A stretch of DNA of 64,000 bases from Rhodanobacter sp. ANJX3 (GTDB lineage Bacteria > Pseudomonadota > Gammaproteobacteria > Xanthomonadales > Rhodanobacteraceae). Shown one piece after another: positions 1 through 9,432 of the stretch; within the stretch, counting starts at the first letter, position 1, and the number at the start of each line of letters is the position of its first letter. Under the pieces are notes generated by a model that saw nothing but the letters and a program-made list of their open reading frames with translations, was not told the DNA's origin and made no database searches. Position numbers and translations under genes: made by a program. The stretch is from the NCBI RefSeq assembly GCF_014200755.1, contig NZ_JACHCM010000003.1:310001-374000 (forward strand). Direction: 5' to 3'.

Positions 1-1
1 G

Positions 2-688
2 CTGGTGGTGATCTTCGAGGGGCGCGACGCGGCCGGCAAAGGCGGCACGATCAAGGCGATTACCGAAAGCCTGGATACGCGCAGCTATCGCATTGCCGCG
101 CTGTCCAAACCCAGCGAACACGAGTCGAGCCAGTGGTATTTCCAGCGCTATGTCGAGCACTTGCCCAGCGCCGGCGAGTTCGTGCTGTTCGATCGCAGCT
201 GGTACAACCGCGCGGTGGTCGAACCGGCCATGGGCTTTTGCAGCAAGGACGAATACAAGGCCTTTCTCGACGCGGTGCCGACTTTCGAAAAGCTGCTCAC
301 CGACGACGGCATTATCCTGCTGAAGTACTGGCTGGCCGTGGATCAGCAGGAGCAGGAAGAGCGCTTCAACCAGCGCGCCGAGAATCCGCTGAAACGCTGG
401 AAGCTGTCGCCGGTGGATATGGCTGCGCGGCAGAAATACACCGAAATCGGCAAGCTGCGCGACACCATGATCAAACGCACCGACGCCAAGCATGCGCCGT
501 GGTTCGTGGTGGACTTCAACGACCAGAAGCGCGGCCGCGTAAATCTGATCCGACATCTGCTGAAGCAACTACCGTTCGACGACGAACCGATCGCCGAAGT
601 GGAACTGTCGGCACTGAAAGGCGATCCCGCGCACGAGAACGTTACCGACAAGGCCGTGTGGGTCGCCGATACGTTCGGCGATAGCTAA
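2..688 (+). CDS. ppk2: Polyphosphate kinase 2 family protein (5' truncated)
   Basis: PPK2 enzymes transfer phosphate between polyphosphate and nucleotides in the cytoplasm. The visible part starts inside the P-loop segment, with the Walker A-like stretch GRDAAGKGGT at once after the window edge. A lid-type DRSWYNRA segment follows about 60 residues later, and YWLAVDQQEQEERF and NPLKRWKLSP further on, all typical of the family. The open frame continues to the left edge, so the true start and roughly the first 40 to 70 residues are outside the window; the GTG at position 5 is not the start. It is convergent with the acylphosphatase gene, with only nine bases between the stop codons. The nucleotide preference (ADP or GDP) cannot be read from this. 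Confidence 0.9.
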   Translation: MVVIFEGRDAAGKGGTIKAITESLDTRSYRIAALSKPSEHESSQWYFQRYVEHLPSAGEFVLFDRSWYNRAVVEPAMGFCSKDEYKAFLDAVPTFEKLLTDDGIILLKYWLAVDQQEQEERFNQRAENPLKRWKLSPVDMAARQKYTEIGKLRDTMIKRTDAKHAPWFVVDFNDQKRGRVNLIRHLLKQLPFDDEPIAEVELSALKGDPAHENVTDKAVWVADTFGDS

Positions 689-697
689 CGCAAAAAG

Positions 698-979
698 CTA
701 GCGGATATGGAAGTCCTTGCCGAAGCTCTCGGCAGTGATTTCGCCAGCCAGCTCGTCGCGATGAACCGATGCTACCGTCGCCGCTGGCGGCCCACGCTGC
801 AGCCACTGCTCCAGCGCATCCAGTGCGGCGATATCGCCGATGGCCAGCACTTCGACTTCGCCGCCAGGCAGATTTTTCGCATGACCTGCCAAACCGAGAT
901 TCGAGGCCTGCTCACGCGTGCTGGCGCGATAGAACACGCCCTGCACGTGGCCGCTGACGATGAACCTCGCTGCCGGCAT
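698..979 (-). CDS. acyP: Acylphosphatase
   Basis: Small cytosolic enzyme (93 aa, normal family length of about 90) that hydrolyses carboxyl-phosphate bonds. The N-terminal GHVQGVFYR signature is clear, including the phosphate-binding Arg18, and the second conserved Asn sits in AKNLPGG at about residue 36. The ATG at 979 overlaps the TAA of the upstream thioredoxin gene by one base (TAATG), so translation is probably coupled. It is the last gene of the BrkB-TlpA-acylphosphatase operon. A longer frame runs upstream but only overlaps the thioredoxin gene in another frame, so the ATG is preferred. Confidence 0.9.
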   Translation of the reverse strand: MPAARFIVSGHVQGVFYRASTREQASNLGLAGHAKNLPGGEVEVLAIGDIAALDALEQWLQRGPPAATVASVHRDELAGEITAESFGKDFHIR

Positions 980-1464
980 TACTTGGCGCCGATCGCCGCG
1001 GCAAGCATCGACGAGGTCACCGGCCCCACGAAAGGCTTGGCCACCTTGCCCTGCGGGTCGATCAGCCAAGTGGTCGGCAGGCCGCGCGGCTCGTCGAAAT
1101 CCTTGACCGGTTTGTCCATCGTCACTTGCGCGATGGGATACACCACCGGATGCTTGGCCACGAAGGCCTTGATGTCTGCGGGCTCGCTGTCGTCGAATGC
1201 CAGGCCGATCGCGGCGACGTTTTTGTGGGTTGCCACAAAGTGGGAGATGTCCGGCATCTCCTTGATGCAGGGCACGCACCAGGTCGCCCAATAATTGACG
1301 ATCACCCACTTGCCGCGCTCGGCTGCCAGATCGAAGGTCTTGCCATCGATCGTGACGACTTTCAGCGTGGGCTTTTCGGGCATCGCGGCTTGCGCCGGAA
1401 TGGCCACGGCCAGTGCGACGAATATCAGCGAGGTGAAGCCGAGTTTGCGTAGCGCAGAAATCAT
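979..1464 (-). CDS. TlpA-like periplasmic thioredoxin-fold protein
   Basis: 161-residue redoxin with an N-terminal signal peptide (hydrophobic stretch about residues 8-22, cut near AQA-A27), so it acts in the periplasm. The redox pair is Cys63 and Cys66 in WCVPC, and the cis-proline loop is GLPTTW. Proteins of this class reduce or oxidise thiols of periplasmic or membrane proteins, for example in cytochrome c maturation; the partner here is unknown. Its start overlaps the stop of the BrkB gene by four bases (ATGA), and its stop overlaps the acylphosphatase start, so the three are one transcription and translation unit. Confidence 0.88.
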   Translation of the reverse strand: MISALRKLGFTSLIFVALAVAIPAQAAMPEKPTLKVVTIDGKTFDLAAERGKWVIVNYWATWCVPCIKEMPDISHFVATHKNVAAIGLAFDDSEPADIKAFVAKHPVVYPIAQVTMDKPVKDFDEPRGLPTTWLIDPQGKVAKPFVGPVTSSMLAAAIGAK

Positions 1465-2741
1465 GCAGGAAGTTCCTTGGTATCGGCCGCGCGGTTCGCG
1501 TCCGGGGGATAAACGGTGTTGAGCCGTGTGGTCAGTGTGGCCGCGACTTCGTCAGCCAACACCGCCAGTAGCCCCAGCAGCGGCTGGGGCAGTGCGATGC
1601 CGAGTTCGGCCGCCTCTTCCACGGGATTGAGCGGCAGGCGATAGCGGGAATGTTCGTAAACGCGCAGCAGATCGGTGCTGTCCAGGCTGCGGCACAACAG
1701 CCAGCTGCCCAGCTCGCTTTGGGTGATCAGTTCGGCCTGCTCCAGCTCGAAGAAATAATCGGCGATCGTGCCGCGATGCAGATACGGCTCGTACTGCCGT
1801 ATCTTGGCCTGATCTACCGTGTCTCCGCTGCGCTGCGCGTCGATGAAATGCCCCAGCACCACCAGCAGGCCGAGAAACTCGGCACCGGCCGGCAGGCGCT
1901 CTTTCGGCGCGTGAAAGTCGAACGCCGATACCGATGCCGCAATCGACGCGGACAGAATCACGATCACCCACGAGAGATAAATCCACAGCAGAAAAATGGG
2001 AATCGCCGCCAGCGCGGCGCCGTAGATCTGCTGATACGTCTGCGCCTGCCGCACGAACAAGGTGAAGCCCCAGCGCACGATCTCGAACAGCACGGCGCCC
2101 AGCGTGGCGCCGATCAGCGCATCGCGCCGGGATACTTTGCAGTTGGGCACCACCGCATACAGCAGCCACAACGTGAGAAAGGTCACCACGAACGGCAGCA
2201 CGCTGAGCAGACTGTGGCCGATGCCGTAGATCTGGCTTGCCGCACCTTGCAACAGCGGTAGCGCCGTGACGTAGGAGGTGACCGCGATACCGCCGACCAC
2301 GAGTATCGGACCCAGGGTCAGCGCCGCCCAGTAAAGCAGCAGTCGCGAACCCCAGCCGCGCGCCTTGTGCACGCGCCAGATCTGGTTGAGCCGATCCTCG
2401 ATGCTGATCATCATCGACAGCGCGCTGAACAGCATGACCAAAATGCTGATGCCGGTCAGCTTGCTCGCGTTGTCGGCAAAACTCTGGATCGCTTTCTGCA
2501 CTGTCTCGCCGGCGGCCGGCACGAAGTTGTCGAACACGAAATCCACCAGCGTAGTACGCGCGCCCTGAAATACCGGAAACGCCGAAAACATGGCAAACAC
2601 CGCCACGGTCAGCGGCACCAGCGAGACCAGCGTGGTGTACGACAGCGCACCAGCCGTCTCGAAGCACTTGTCGTCGAGAAAGCGTTGCCACAGAAAGCGG
2701 CTGAACTGCACTACGCGATTGCGGTTGAAGCGCAAGGCCAT
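1461..2741 (-). CDS. YihY/BrkB family inner-membrane protein
   Basis: 426-residue integral membrane protein of the YihY/BrkB family (formerly misnamed RNase BN). The N-terminal DDKCFETAGALSYTTLVSLVPL segment is a family hallmark and is followed by about six hydrophobic helices up to residue 290. A soluble C-terminal extension of about 130 residues follows, as in many proteobacterial members. The transport or other function of the family is not settled. I chose ATG 2741 over the in-frame TTG at 2753 because ATG is more usual and homologs start just before RNRVVQF. First gene of the operon with the thioredoxin and acylphosphatase genes. Confidence 0.88.
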   Translation of the reverse strand: MALRFNRNRVVQFSRFLWQRFLDDKCFETAGALSYTTLVSLVPLTVAVFAMFSAFPVFQGARTTLVDFVFDNFVPAAGETVQKAIQSFADNASKLTGISILVMLFSALSMMISIEDRLNQIWRVHKARGWGSRLLLYWAALTLGPILVVGGIAVTSYVTALPLLQGAASQIYGIGHSLLSVLPFVVTFLTLWLLYAVVPNCKVSRRDALIGATLGAVLFEIVRWGFTLFVRQAQTYQQIYGAALAAIPIFLLWIYLSWVIVILSASIAASVSAFDFHAPKERLPAGAEFLGLLVVLGHFIDAQRSGDTVDQAKIRQYEPYLHRGTIADYFFELEQAELITQSELGSWLLCRSLDSTDLLRVYEHSRYRLPLNPVEEAAELGIALPQPLLGLLAVLADEVAATLTTRLNTVYPPDANRAADTKELPA

Positions 2742-2805
2742 CGATTTTCTCAAAGGAAGTTCGCGTCACAGCAGCCGACGCGTTGGATATCGGTAGGTAC
2801 ACTAG

Positions 2806-3839
<1,034 letters not shown>

Positions 3840-3885
3840 CCCGAACCGCCGCTGTCGCGCCGCTCGCAAGCGTGGCCGAAGAAGC

Positions 3886-5118
3886 TCAGGCGCCTGTGCC
3901 TTCGACCTTGCCCTGATGCAGACTGTTGGTATCGCCATCCAGCCGCATGCGGAACACGAAGCGGGTAAACGCCGTATTCGATATCGCCTGCAGCGTGCCG
4001 CCGTGGGCCTTGGCGATCTCGGCAGCGATATACAGGCCGAGTCCGAGCCCCGGTTTGGGCGAGGTGGACGTGCCCCGGGTGAAAGGCTGGAAAAGGCGAT
4101 CGATCGTATCTTCGGCAATCGGCTTGCCCGCGTTTTCTACGGCCAGCTCGAAGTGCGATGCGTTGCTGAGGATAAAAACGCGCACAGGCGACGTGTGCGA
4201 CCCATGCGTGATGGCATTGGAGAGCAGATTGCCGAGCAACTGCCCGATGCGTCGTTGATCGCAGGCAAAGGCCTGCTGCAGCGACGTGGTGACGACAATC
4301 TCGCGGTCGGGATGCGCGCGCTGTATTTCCGATACGACGTGCTCCAGATCGCTGGCAAGATCGTGTGGTCGTTCCATCGATGCCGCGATGCCCTCGCCGA
4401 GCTTACCCAGCGCAAAATCCATGATATTGCTGATCAGCTCGCTCATACGCTGGCAGCTACGCTGGATGTGCTTGGCGATGCGTCGCTCGCGCCCGTCGGG
4501 GAGGTCGCGATCGAGCATGTCCGCACCCATGCTGATCGACTGCACGGGATTGCGCAGATCGTGCCCCAGCACGGCGACGAACTGGTCGCGCAGACGCGCC
4601 GTCGACTGCGCGTCGAGCAGGGCCGACTCCGCCGCGTCGCTGCGCCGTTCGGCCTCGTACTGGGCGGCGATCAGCTGGGCGAAGAGCTGCAGCGTCTTCA
4701 GCAGTTCCGGATCGTCGATTTTTGCCGGCGCCGGATCGATCGCACACAGCGTGCCGAAAAAGCTTTCGTCCGACAGGAAAATAGGGATCGAAATATAACT
4801 TTCGAAGCCGTACAACTTAGGCGTGGGGTGATTGGCGAATACCGTGTGCTTGCTGGCATGCCCGAAGATTATCGGCTGACGGTGCTCGCGAATCTCATTG
4901 CAGATGGTCGACTTGAGCACCAGCTCGCCGCCCGGCCTCAGACCGAATTCGATTCGATCGTAGACGGCGCACGCCGTCCAATGGGTATCGGTCACTCTGG
5001 CAACGGCGGTGAAACGCATGCCGGTCGTACGCGCCACCACTTCCAATATCGTGGGCACGGCATTGGATCGGGAAATCAGCGCAATATCGCGCTCGATGGA
5101 GGATTGGTTGGCCATCAC
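3886..5118 (-). CDS. Soluble GAF-domain sensor histidine kinase
   Basis: 410 residues with no membrane segment. Residues about 10-155 form a GAF sensor domain (FFGTLCAID is typical). A HisKA dimerisation domain follows, with phospho-acceptor His186 in GHDLRNP, and a HATPase_c domain with the N box (LLGNLLSNAITHG) and glycine-rich GLGLGLYIA lid. It should sense a cytoplasmic signal and phosphorylate a response regulator. No response regulator gene is adjacent, so it is an orphan kinase here. Two adjacent ATG codons at 5118 and 5115 are both possible starts. Confidence 0.88.
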   Translation of the reverse strand: MMANQSSIERDIALISRSNAVPTILEVVARTTGMRFTAVARVTDTHWTACAVYDRIEFGLRPGGELVLKSTICNEIREHRQPIIFGHASKHTVFANHPTPKLYGFESYISIPIFLSDESFFGTLCAIDPAPAKIDDPELLKTLQLFAQLIAAQYEAERRSDAAESALLDAQSTARLRDQFVAVLGHDLRNPVQSISMGADMLDRDLPDGRERRIAKHIQRSCQRMSELISNIMDFALGKLGEGIAASMERPHDLASDLEHVVSEIQRAHPDREIVVTTSLQQAFACDQRRIGQLLGNLLSNAITHGSHTSPVRVFILSNASHFELAVENAGKPIAEDTIDRLFQPFTRGTSTSPKPGLGLGLYIAAEIAKAHGGTLQAISNTAFTRFVFRMRLDGDTNSLHQGKVEGTGA

Positions 5119-5312
5119 TTGCCGGGGCTCATAGACGAGGTACTGCGGCCGTGGTCAAGTCGGTTGCCCTGCACCAGCGGACCCCAAACGCCAACGGAAA
5201 GCCGGTTCTCACAGGAATGCGCGATGCGCCAGTGCGTCAATATGCCCGGAAACGCCACGGTTGCCTAGATTCCCCGCGCCGACAGGCGCCGCTCCCGCCA
5301 CAAGAGTCGGTC

Positions 5313-5342
5313 GAAAAACCATCCCTGCGACAACGCAGAGGT
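5313..5342 (-). terminator. Possible rho-independent terminator of the quinone oxidoreductase gene
   Basis: Read on the minus strand, a short hairpin (CTGCG-TTGT-CGCAG with flanking CC/GG) is followed after four bases by TTTTT. It lies just past the stop of the quinone oxidoreductase gene. The stem is short and interrupted, so the call is tentative. Confidence 0.4.
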
Positions 5343-5364
5343 ACGGGGAGAGCGTGAGCAGGCC

Positions 5365-6345
5365 CTAGCTGCCGGTGAGCACGACCAGTTTGCCGCGCAC
5401 TTCGCGCCGGGCCATGCGCTGCAGCGCATCGACAGCGCCCGACAGCGGCAACTGCTCGGTGACCGGCGGCGCAATCTTCCCGCCGCGGAACCACGCCAGC
5501 AACTGCATCAAATGCTCCTGCTGCAGCTTGGGATGGCGTTTGGCCCAGTCGCCCCAGTACACGCCGAGAATCTGGCGCTCCTTCAGCAACGCCAGATTCA
5601 ACGGCAGGCGCGGAATATCGCCCGTAGCAAAGCCTACCACCAGCAGGCGGCCGCCCCAGCCGGTGGCGCGCAGTGCCGCTTCGCTGTAGGCACCGCCAAC
5701 CGCGTCGTACACCACGTCGACACCGCGCTTTTCGGTGAGCGCGTCGACGCATTCGCGCAGGTCATCACGCGCATAGTCGATCGTCTCGTCGGCACCGTGC
5801 TCGCGGCACAGCGCCAGCTTTTCCTCGCTCGAGGCGGCGGCGATGACCCGTGCGCCCATCAGCTTGCCGATTTCGATCGCCGCGATACCCACCCCGCCGG
5901 ACGCACCGAGCACCAGCAACGTTTCGCCGGCGGCCAGTTTCGCCACGTCTTTCAGCGCGTGCAGCGACGTGCAGTAGGTCAGCAGCAGCGCCGAACCGGT
6001 GACGAAATCCATATCATCGGGTAAAGGAATCACGCCGCGCGCATCGACCGCGCACTCTTCGGCCAGCGCACCGTGCGGCACCAACGCCATTACGCGGTCA
6101 CCGACCTTCAGATGACTCACGCCCTCGCCCACGGTTTTCACCACGCCGGCAAACTCGGCGCCGGGCGAAAACGGCAGCGCCGGCTTGACCTGATACAGGC
6201 CCTGCACGATCAGCGCATCGGGAAAATTAAGCGCCGCCGCCCGAATCGATACCAACACCTGGCCAGGCCCGGCGGTCGGTGCCTCGATATCCTCGACCCG
6301 CAGATTTTCGATCGGACCGAACGCTTTGCAGAGAAGAGCTTTCAC
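5365..6345 (-). CDS. NADPH:quinone oxidoreductase (zinc-less MDR family)
   Basis: Cytosolic medium-chain reductase of the quinone oxidoreductase type. A GroES-like N-terminal half (residues 1-120; ALNFPDALIVQGLYQ) is followed by a Rossmann domain with the NADPH-binding motif GASGGVG near residue 145. Zinc ligands are absent. The start is set at GTG 6345, giving MKALLCKAFG as in homologs, with AAAGGA seven bases upstream; an in-frame ATG at 6366 would add seven residues without a ribosome site. Family members reduce quinones or enoyl-CoA-like substrates; the substrate cannot be assigned. The next upstream minus-strand gene encodes a small lipoprotein. Confidence 0.9.
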   Translation of the reverse strand: MKALLCKAFGPIENLRVEDIEAPTAGPGQVLVSIRAAALNFPDALIVQGLYQVKPALPFSPGAEFAGVVKTVGEGVSHLKVGDRVMALVPHGALAEECAVDARGVIPLPDDMDFVTGSALLLTYCTSLHALKDVAKLAAGETLLVLGASGGVGIAAIEIGKLMGARVIAAASSEEKLALCREHGADETIDYARDDLRECVDALTEKRGVDVVYDAVGGAYSEAALRATGWGGRLLVVGFATGDIPRLPLNLALLKERQILGVYWGDWAKRHPKLQQEHLMQLLAWFRGGKIAPPVTEQLPLSGAVDALQRMARREVRGKLVVLTGS

Positions 6346-6383
6346 GGGAAATCCTTTGGCGGCCAAGCAGCCGATGAAACCGC

Positions 6384-6728
6384 TTATTCGGCGTCGTTGA
6401 ACTGATCTTGCGACATTTCGGTATTGCAGCGGTTCTTCAAAAACGTGGCGTTGTCCGACTTGTCCTGCGCGATCATCGCCACGCGCGCTTCTTTCAGCCT
6501 CTGGCCCAGATCGCTGCGCAGCTTGGTTTTGTCGAAGCGTTCGTCTTCGGCGTCTTTCGCATGCTCGGTGTGTTTCTTGGCTTCATCGTAAAGCTGAAAG
6601 CGCTCCGATGCCGCGACGCACTGGGTCTCGCGCAGGATCGACGCGTCGTAAGTCTCACTGCCCTGATGATCCTTGCCGCAGCCGGCCAGAACCAGGGCGC
6701 CAGCCAGAATAATCCAACGTGCTTTCAT
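6384..6728 (-). CDS. Small putative lipoprotein
   Basis: 114 residues with a lipoprotein signal peptide ending in LAGC (Cys at residue 17), followed by a charged, alpha-helical, Lys/Asp/Glu-rich domain with three further cysteines. I do not recognise a named family. It is predicted to be lipid-anchored in the envelope. It lies between the quinone oxidoreductase gene and the Cys-rich gene, all on the same strand. Confidence 0.7.
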   Translation of the reverse strand: MKARWIILAGALVLAGCGKDHQGSETYDASILRETQCVAASERFQLYDEAKKHTEHAKDAEDERFDKTKLRSDLGQRLKEARVAMIAQDKSDNATFLKNRCNTEMSQDQFNDAE

Positions 6729-6827
6729 GCGATGTCCTCTTCGTTCAAATGCGTCGGTTATGGAGACAGCGTGGACGGTTAACGGCGTCGCTAAAATCTC
6801 ACCGATTACCTTACGACGAGCTTTCGC

Positions 6828-7109
6828 TCAGCGCACTTCACCGCGATAGCGTTTCAGCTGGGTTTCGTGCTCGGGCTCCGTAGGACGAATCGCCTGCACG
6901 CCGCGCTCCTCGCGCCAGACCGAAAACTGCATATGACACGCCGCACAGCCGCACTCGCCGCCGCAGCGGAACTTGCACGCCGGCGTGCAGGTGCACGGCT
7001 TGTCCAGATCGGGGGAAAGCTCCGTCGACGGCAATTCGGGAAAATACCCCTCCGTACGCGGGTAGCGCCGCACCCCTTCGGCGGTTGGTAGCGTCACCGA
7101 CTCGGTCAT
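6828..7109 (-). CDS. Cysteine-rich small protein of unknown function
   Basis: 93 residues, no signal peptide or membrane segment. The centre carries seven cysteines within about 25 residues (CTCTPACKFRCGGECGCAAC) plus a following His, a spacing that suggests metal or cluster binding. Start chosen at ATG 7109 because GGAG lies six bases upstream; two in-frame ATGs further up lack such a site. The downstream MTESVTLPTAEGVRRYPRTEG leader is acidic and proline-containing. I do not recognise the family. It sits downstream of the MgtC gene on the same strand with a 103-base gap. Confidence 0.65.
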   Translation of the reverse strand: MTESVTLPTAEGVRRYPRTEGYFPELPSTELSPDLDKPCTCTPACKFRCGGECGCAACHMQFSVWREERGVQAIRPTEPEHETQLKRYRGEVR

Positions 7110-7212
7110 CAATATCTCCATGGGTTTACCCAAACTGTGCATGCCTGTTTATCTTGCCAATGTGTCAGGCGATAGAACAAGAATGCGTGACGGCAGCGCG
7201 TTGGCACGCCCG

Positions 7213-7911
7213 CTACGGCGCAACTCTGCCCGCCGCCGAGAACGACACCGCCACAGCGCCGTCGATCTCGCGGCACGCATCCGCGATCGCCGCCAGTTTG
7301 TCGCTGGGGAAATCGGCAGCGAAACGGATAATTACCATATCCGAGCCATCGGCATCCCGGCGCAGCAGCATGCGATCCACCGGGGCTCGGAAGTCGCCCA
7401 CCACCGCTTCAACCGCCGCCAGGGCCTGGCCCCGCGTGATGGATACCTGGATCGAGGCGTACTTGCGACGCGGCCGCACAAACCGGCGCTCGATCGGTTT
7501 CAGCAGGGCAAGAATGACCCAAAGAACGGCCGTGGCGAAAATGGCCGGAAAATACAGCCCAGTGCCGGCGGCCAGACCCACCGCAGCCACCGCCCACAGG
7601 CTCGCCGCCGTGGTCAGTCCCTTGATGACCTGCTCTTTCTGCAGAAACAGAATGGTGCCGGCACCGAGAAAACCGATGCCGCTGATTACCTGCGCGGCAA
7701 TACGCGAGGGGTCCAGCACCACGTGGTCCTGTTGGATCGCATGGCTGAATCCGTAAGCGGAAACGATCACCGTCAGGGCAGCACCCACGCTGACCAGCAT
7801 ATGCGTGCGCAGTCCGGCCGCCCATTCCAGCCGTCCGCGATTCACCCCGATGATCGATCCCAATACGGCTGCGACAAGCAGTCGAAGCACCACATCAACA
7901 TCTGAAATCAC
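7213..7911 (-). CDS. MgtC/SapB family membrane protein
   Basis: The N-terminal 130 residues hold four to five membrane helices with the MgtC signature (LRTHMLVSVGAAL, GIGFLGAGTI, GLTTAASLWAVAAVGLAAG). The soluble C-terminal domain of about 80 residues is ACT-like. MgtC proteins act at the inner membrane; the virulence type inhibits ATP synthase and helps growth at low Mg2+, but most environmental members are uncharacterised. GTG 7911 is chosen because AAGGAG stands six bases before it; the longer frame from GTG 7941 has no such site. Confidence 0.85.
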   Translation of the reverse strand: MISDVDVVLRLLVAAVLGSIIGVNRGRLEWAAGLRTHMLVSVGAALTVIVSAYGFSHAIQQDHVVLDPSRIAAQVISGIGFLGAGTILFLQKEQVIKGLTTAASLWAVAAVGLAAGTGLYFPAIFATAVLWVILALLKPIERRFVRPRRKYASIQVSITRGQALAAVEAVVGDFRAPVDRMLLRRDADGSDMVIIRFAADFPSDKLAAIADACREIDGAVAVSFSAAGRVAP

Positions 7912-8031
7912 GGCAAGCTCCTTGCGGACACGGTCCGGCACATCATCGGCCCGACATCAAACAGGCCGAACGAACCATAGAACAACAATGCAGAACGATT
8001 GTGCCGACTAAACACTATCGGATCGATGAAA

Positions 8032-8466
8032 CTACACGCTGCGACGGGCCCGTGGCTTGGCCGTACTCCACCCGATAAGCGCAAGCAGCGCGACCTGTAT
8101 CGGCAGGCGCACGATCAGCGCCCAGTACGGAACGCCGAACATCTCCGGATGCTGCAGCATATAAAAGTGCGCCGGCGTCACCGCCAGCGTCAGAACGAAA
8201 AGACCGATGCCGGCCGCACGTCGCGTTCTGCCCCAGAGCAGCCCCGCCGCACCGATCAGCTCGAAAACGCCGCTCGCCAACACCGCCGCCCGCGGCCAGG
8301 AAATAAACGGCGGCACGATGCGCATCTCCGTTTGCGTCAACGCGAAATGCGCAATGCCGCCCAGGAAAAACCACAGAAACACGAAGACGATGCCGGCGAT
8401 GCGCCAGCGGCTCAGATCGGCGACTGCGATAAATCGGGCCATGGCAGAAGGCGATGATGGGAACAT
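8032..8466 (-). CDS. DoxX-like small membrane protein
   Basis: 144 residues with four hydrophobic helices (about 20-40, 58-78, 85-105, 115-135), matching the DoxX/SURF4-like layout including GVFELIGAAGLLW. Function of the family is poorly known. ATG 8466 is taken as start; ATG 8442 (MARFIAVADL) is an alternative and neither has a strong ribosome site. It stands alone between the MgtC gene and the thioesterase gene. Confidence 0.75.
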   Translation of the reverse strand: MFPSSPSAMARFIAVADLSRWRIAGIVFVFLWFFLGGIAHFALTQTEMRIVPPFISWPRAAVLASGVFELIGAAGLLWGRTRRAAGIGLFVLTLAVTPAHFYMLQHPEMFGVPYWALIVRLPIQVALLALIGWSTAKPRARRSV

Positions 8467-8544
8467 GATGTGCTCGAGGGTCTGGATGCATTCAGACGCC
8501 AGCCTACACCGGGAAGAAATCGTCACGGGTGCTGGCGCAGATCA

Positions 8545-9330
8545 CTAACCAAACACCACCATGCTCTGCCGACTCAGCGCGACGGGTTCGCCTCGAGGGC
8601 CCCAAAGCATCAGGCTCTGGTTGGTATAGCCATCGCGGGCGGCAATCAGCTGGGCGTCGATGCGCCAGTCGTCCAGGCCGAGGTCGTCGTAGCGATCGCG
8701 CAGCAGTTCGATCATCCAGGTCAGCGAGCTGCCTGGCGTAGGCTGCTTGAACATGCCCAGGGCGATCGGTGGAATGAAATCGGCGAAAGCGAGCACGTGG
8801 GTTTCGTCCGGCGTGCCTTCATCGCGCAGCGATACCTGCAGTACGCTTTCCCGACTGTGGCCACCGGTAAACGGCAGATCGCCGCGCAGCCAACGCGCGC
8901 CAAAGTGCTGCATGAAGGCCGGCATCCGGCCTTCCACATAGCGCAGTTCGCGCGGTACGTTACTCTCGACCGCCGGCTGTTCGGGCTGAAAGTCGAGCAC
9001 CGAAGGCCGCGCGCTGCCGAACACGCCGACCAGTCGGCACAGCGTCTGCTCGCCGTCGCCGAGGCTGGCTTCGATCTGCGTGGCGCTGCGCCCCTCGCGC
9101 AAGATTCGCGCGTGAATGGCGACCGGACCAGCCGGCACCGGCGCGACGAACGTCGTCTGCAGGCTGCGCAACGGCATATCCGCACTCACCAGCTCGCGCA
9201 TGGCACGCAGCGCCAGCGCCGCCTGAATGCCACCGAATGCGCTGCGCCCCTGCAGCCAGTCCTCGCCAATCGTCGCCTGCCAGCCGTCGCCGTGACGAGT
9301 AACAGATTGCATCGCTTCGGAAAATCGCAT
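8545..9330 (-). CDS. Acyl-CoA thioesterase (double hot-dog, TesB-like)
   Basis: 261 residues forming two hot-dog repeats. The first has GRSAFGGIQAALALRAM, where TesB-type enzymes have a GGxxxAQAL helix. The second ends with NQSLMLWGPRGEPVALSRQSMVVFG, typical of this family. It would hydrolyse acyl-CoA thioesters in the cytosol. It is divergent from the acyl-CoA dehydrogenase gene with a 102-base spacer, suggesting linked control of acyl-CoA metabolism. A very long open frame continues upstream through the opposite strand of the dehydrogenase gene and is a shadow; ATG 9330 starts the recognised domain. Confidence 0.85.
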   Translation of the reverse strand: MRFSEAMQSVTRHGDGWQATIGEDWLQGRSAFGGIQAALALRAMRELVSADMPLRSLQTTFVAPVPAGPVAIHARILREGRSATQIEASLGDGEQTLCRLVGVFGSARPSVLDFQPEQPAVESNVPRELRYVEGRMPAFMQHFGARWLRGDLPFTGGHSRESVLQVSLRDEGTPDETHVLAFADFIPPIALGMFKQPTPGSSLTWMIELLRDRYDDLGLDDWRIDAQLIAARDGYTNQSLMLWGPRGEPVALSRQSMVVFG

Positions 9331-9432
9331 GTCGTTCTCTGCAAGGGAAACCTGCGCCCGATGATGCCAGCACAGCGGACCGACTGCTTGCGTGCTTATA
9401 CTTTGGTACTTCGACAGTGGATGGAGAGCGCC

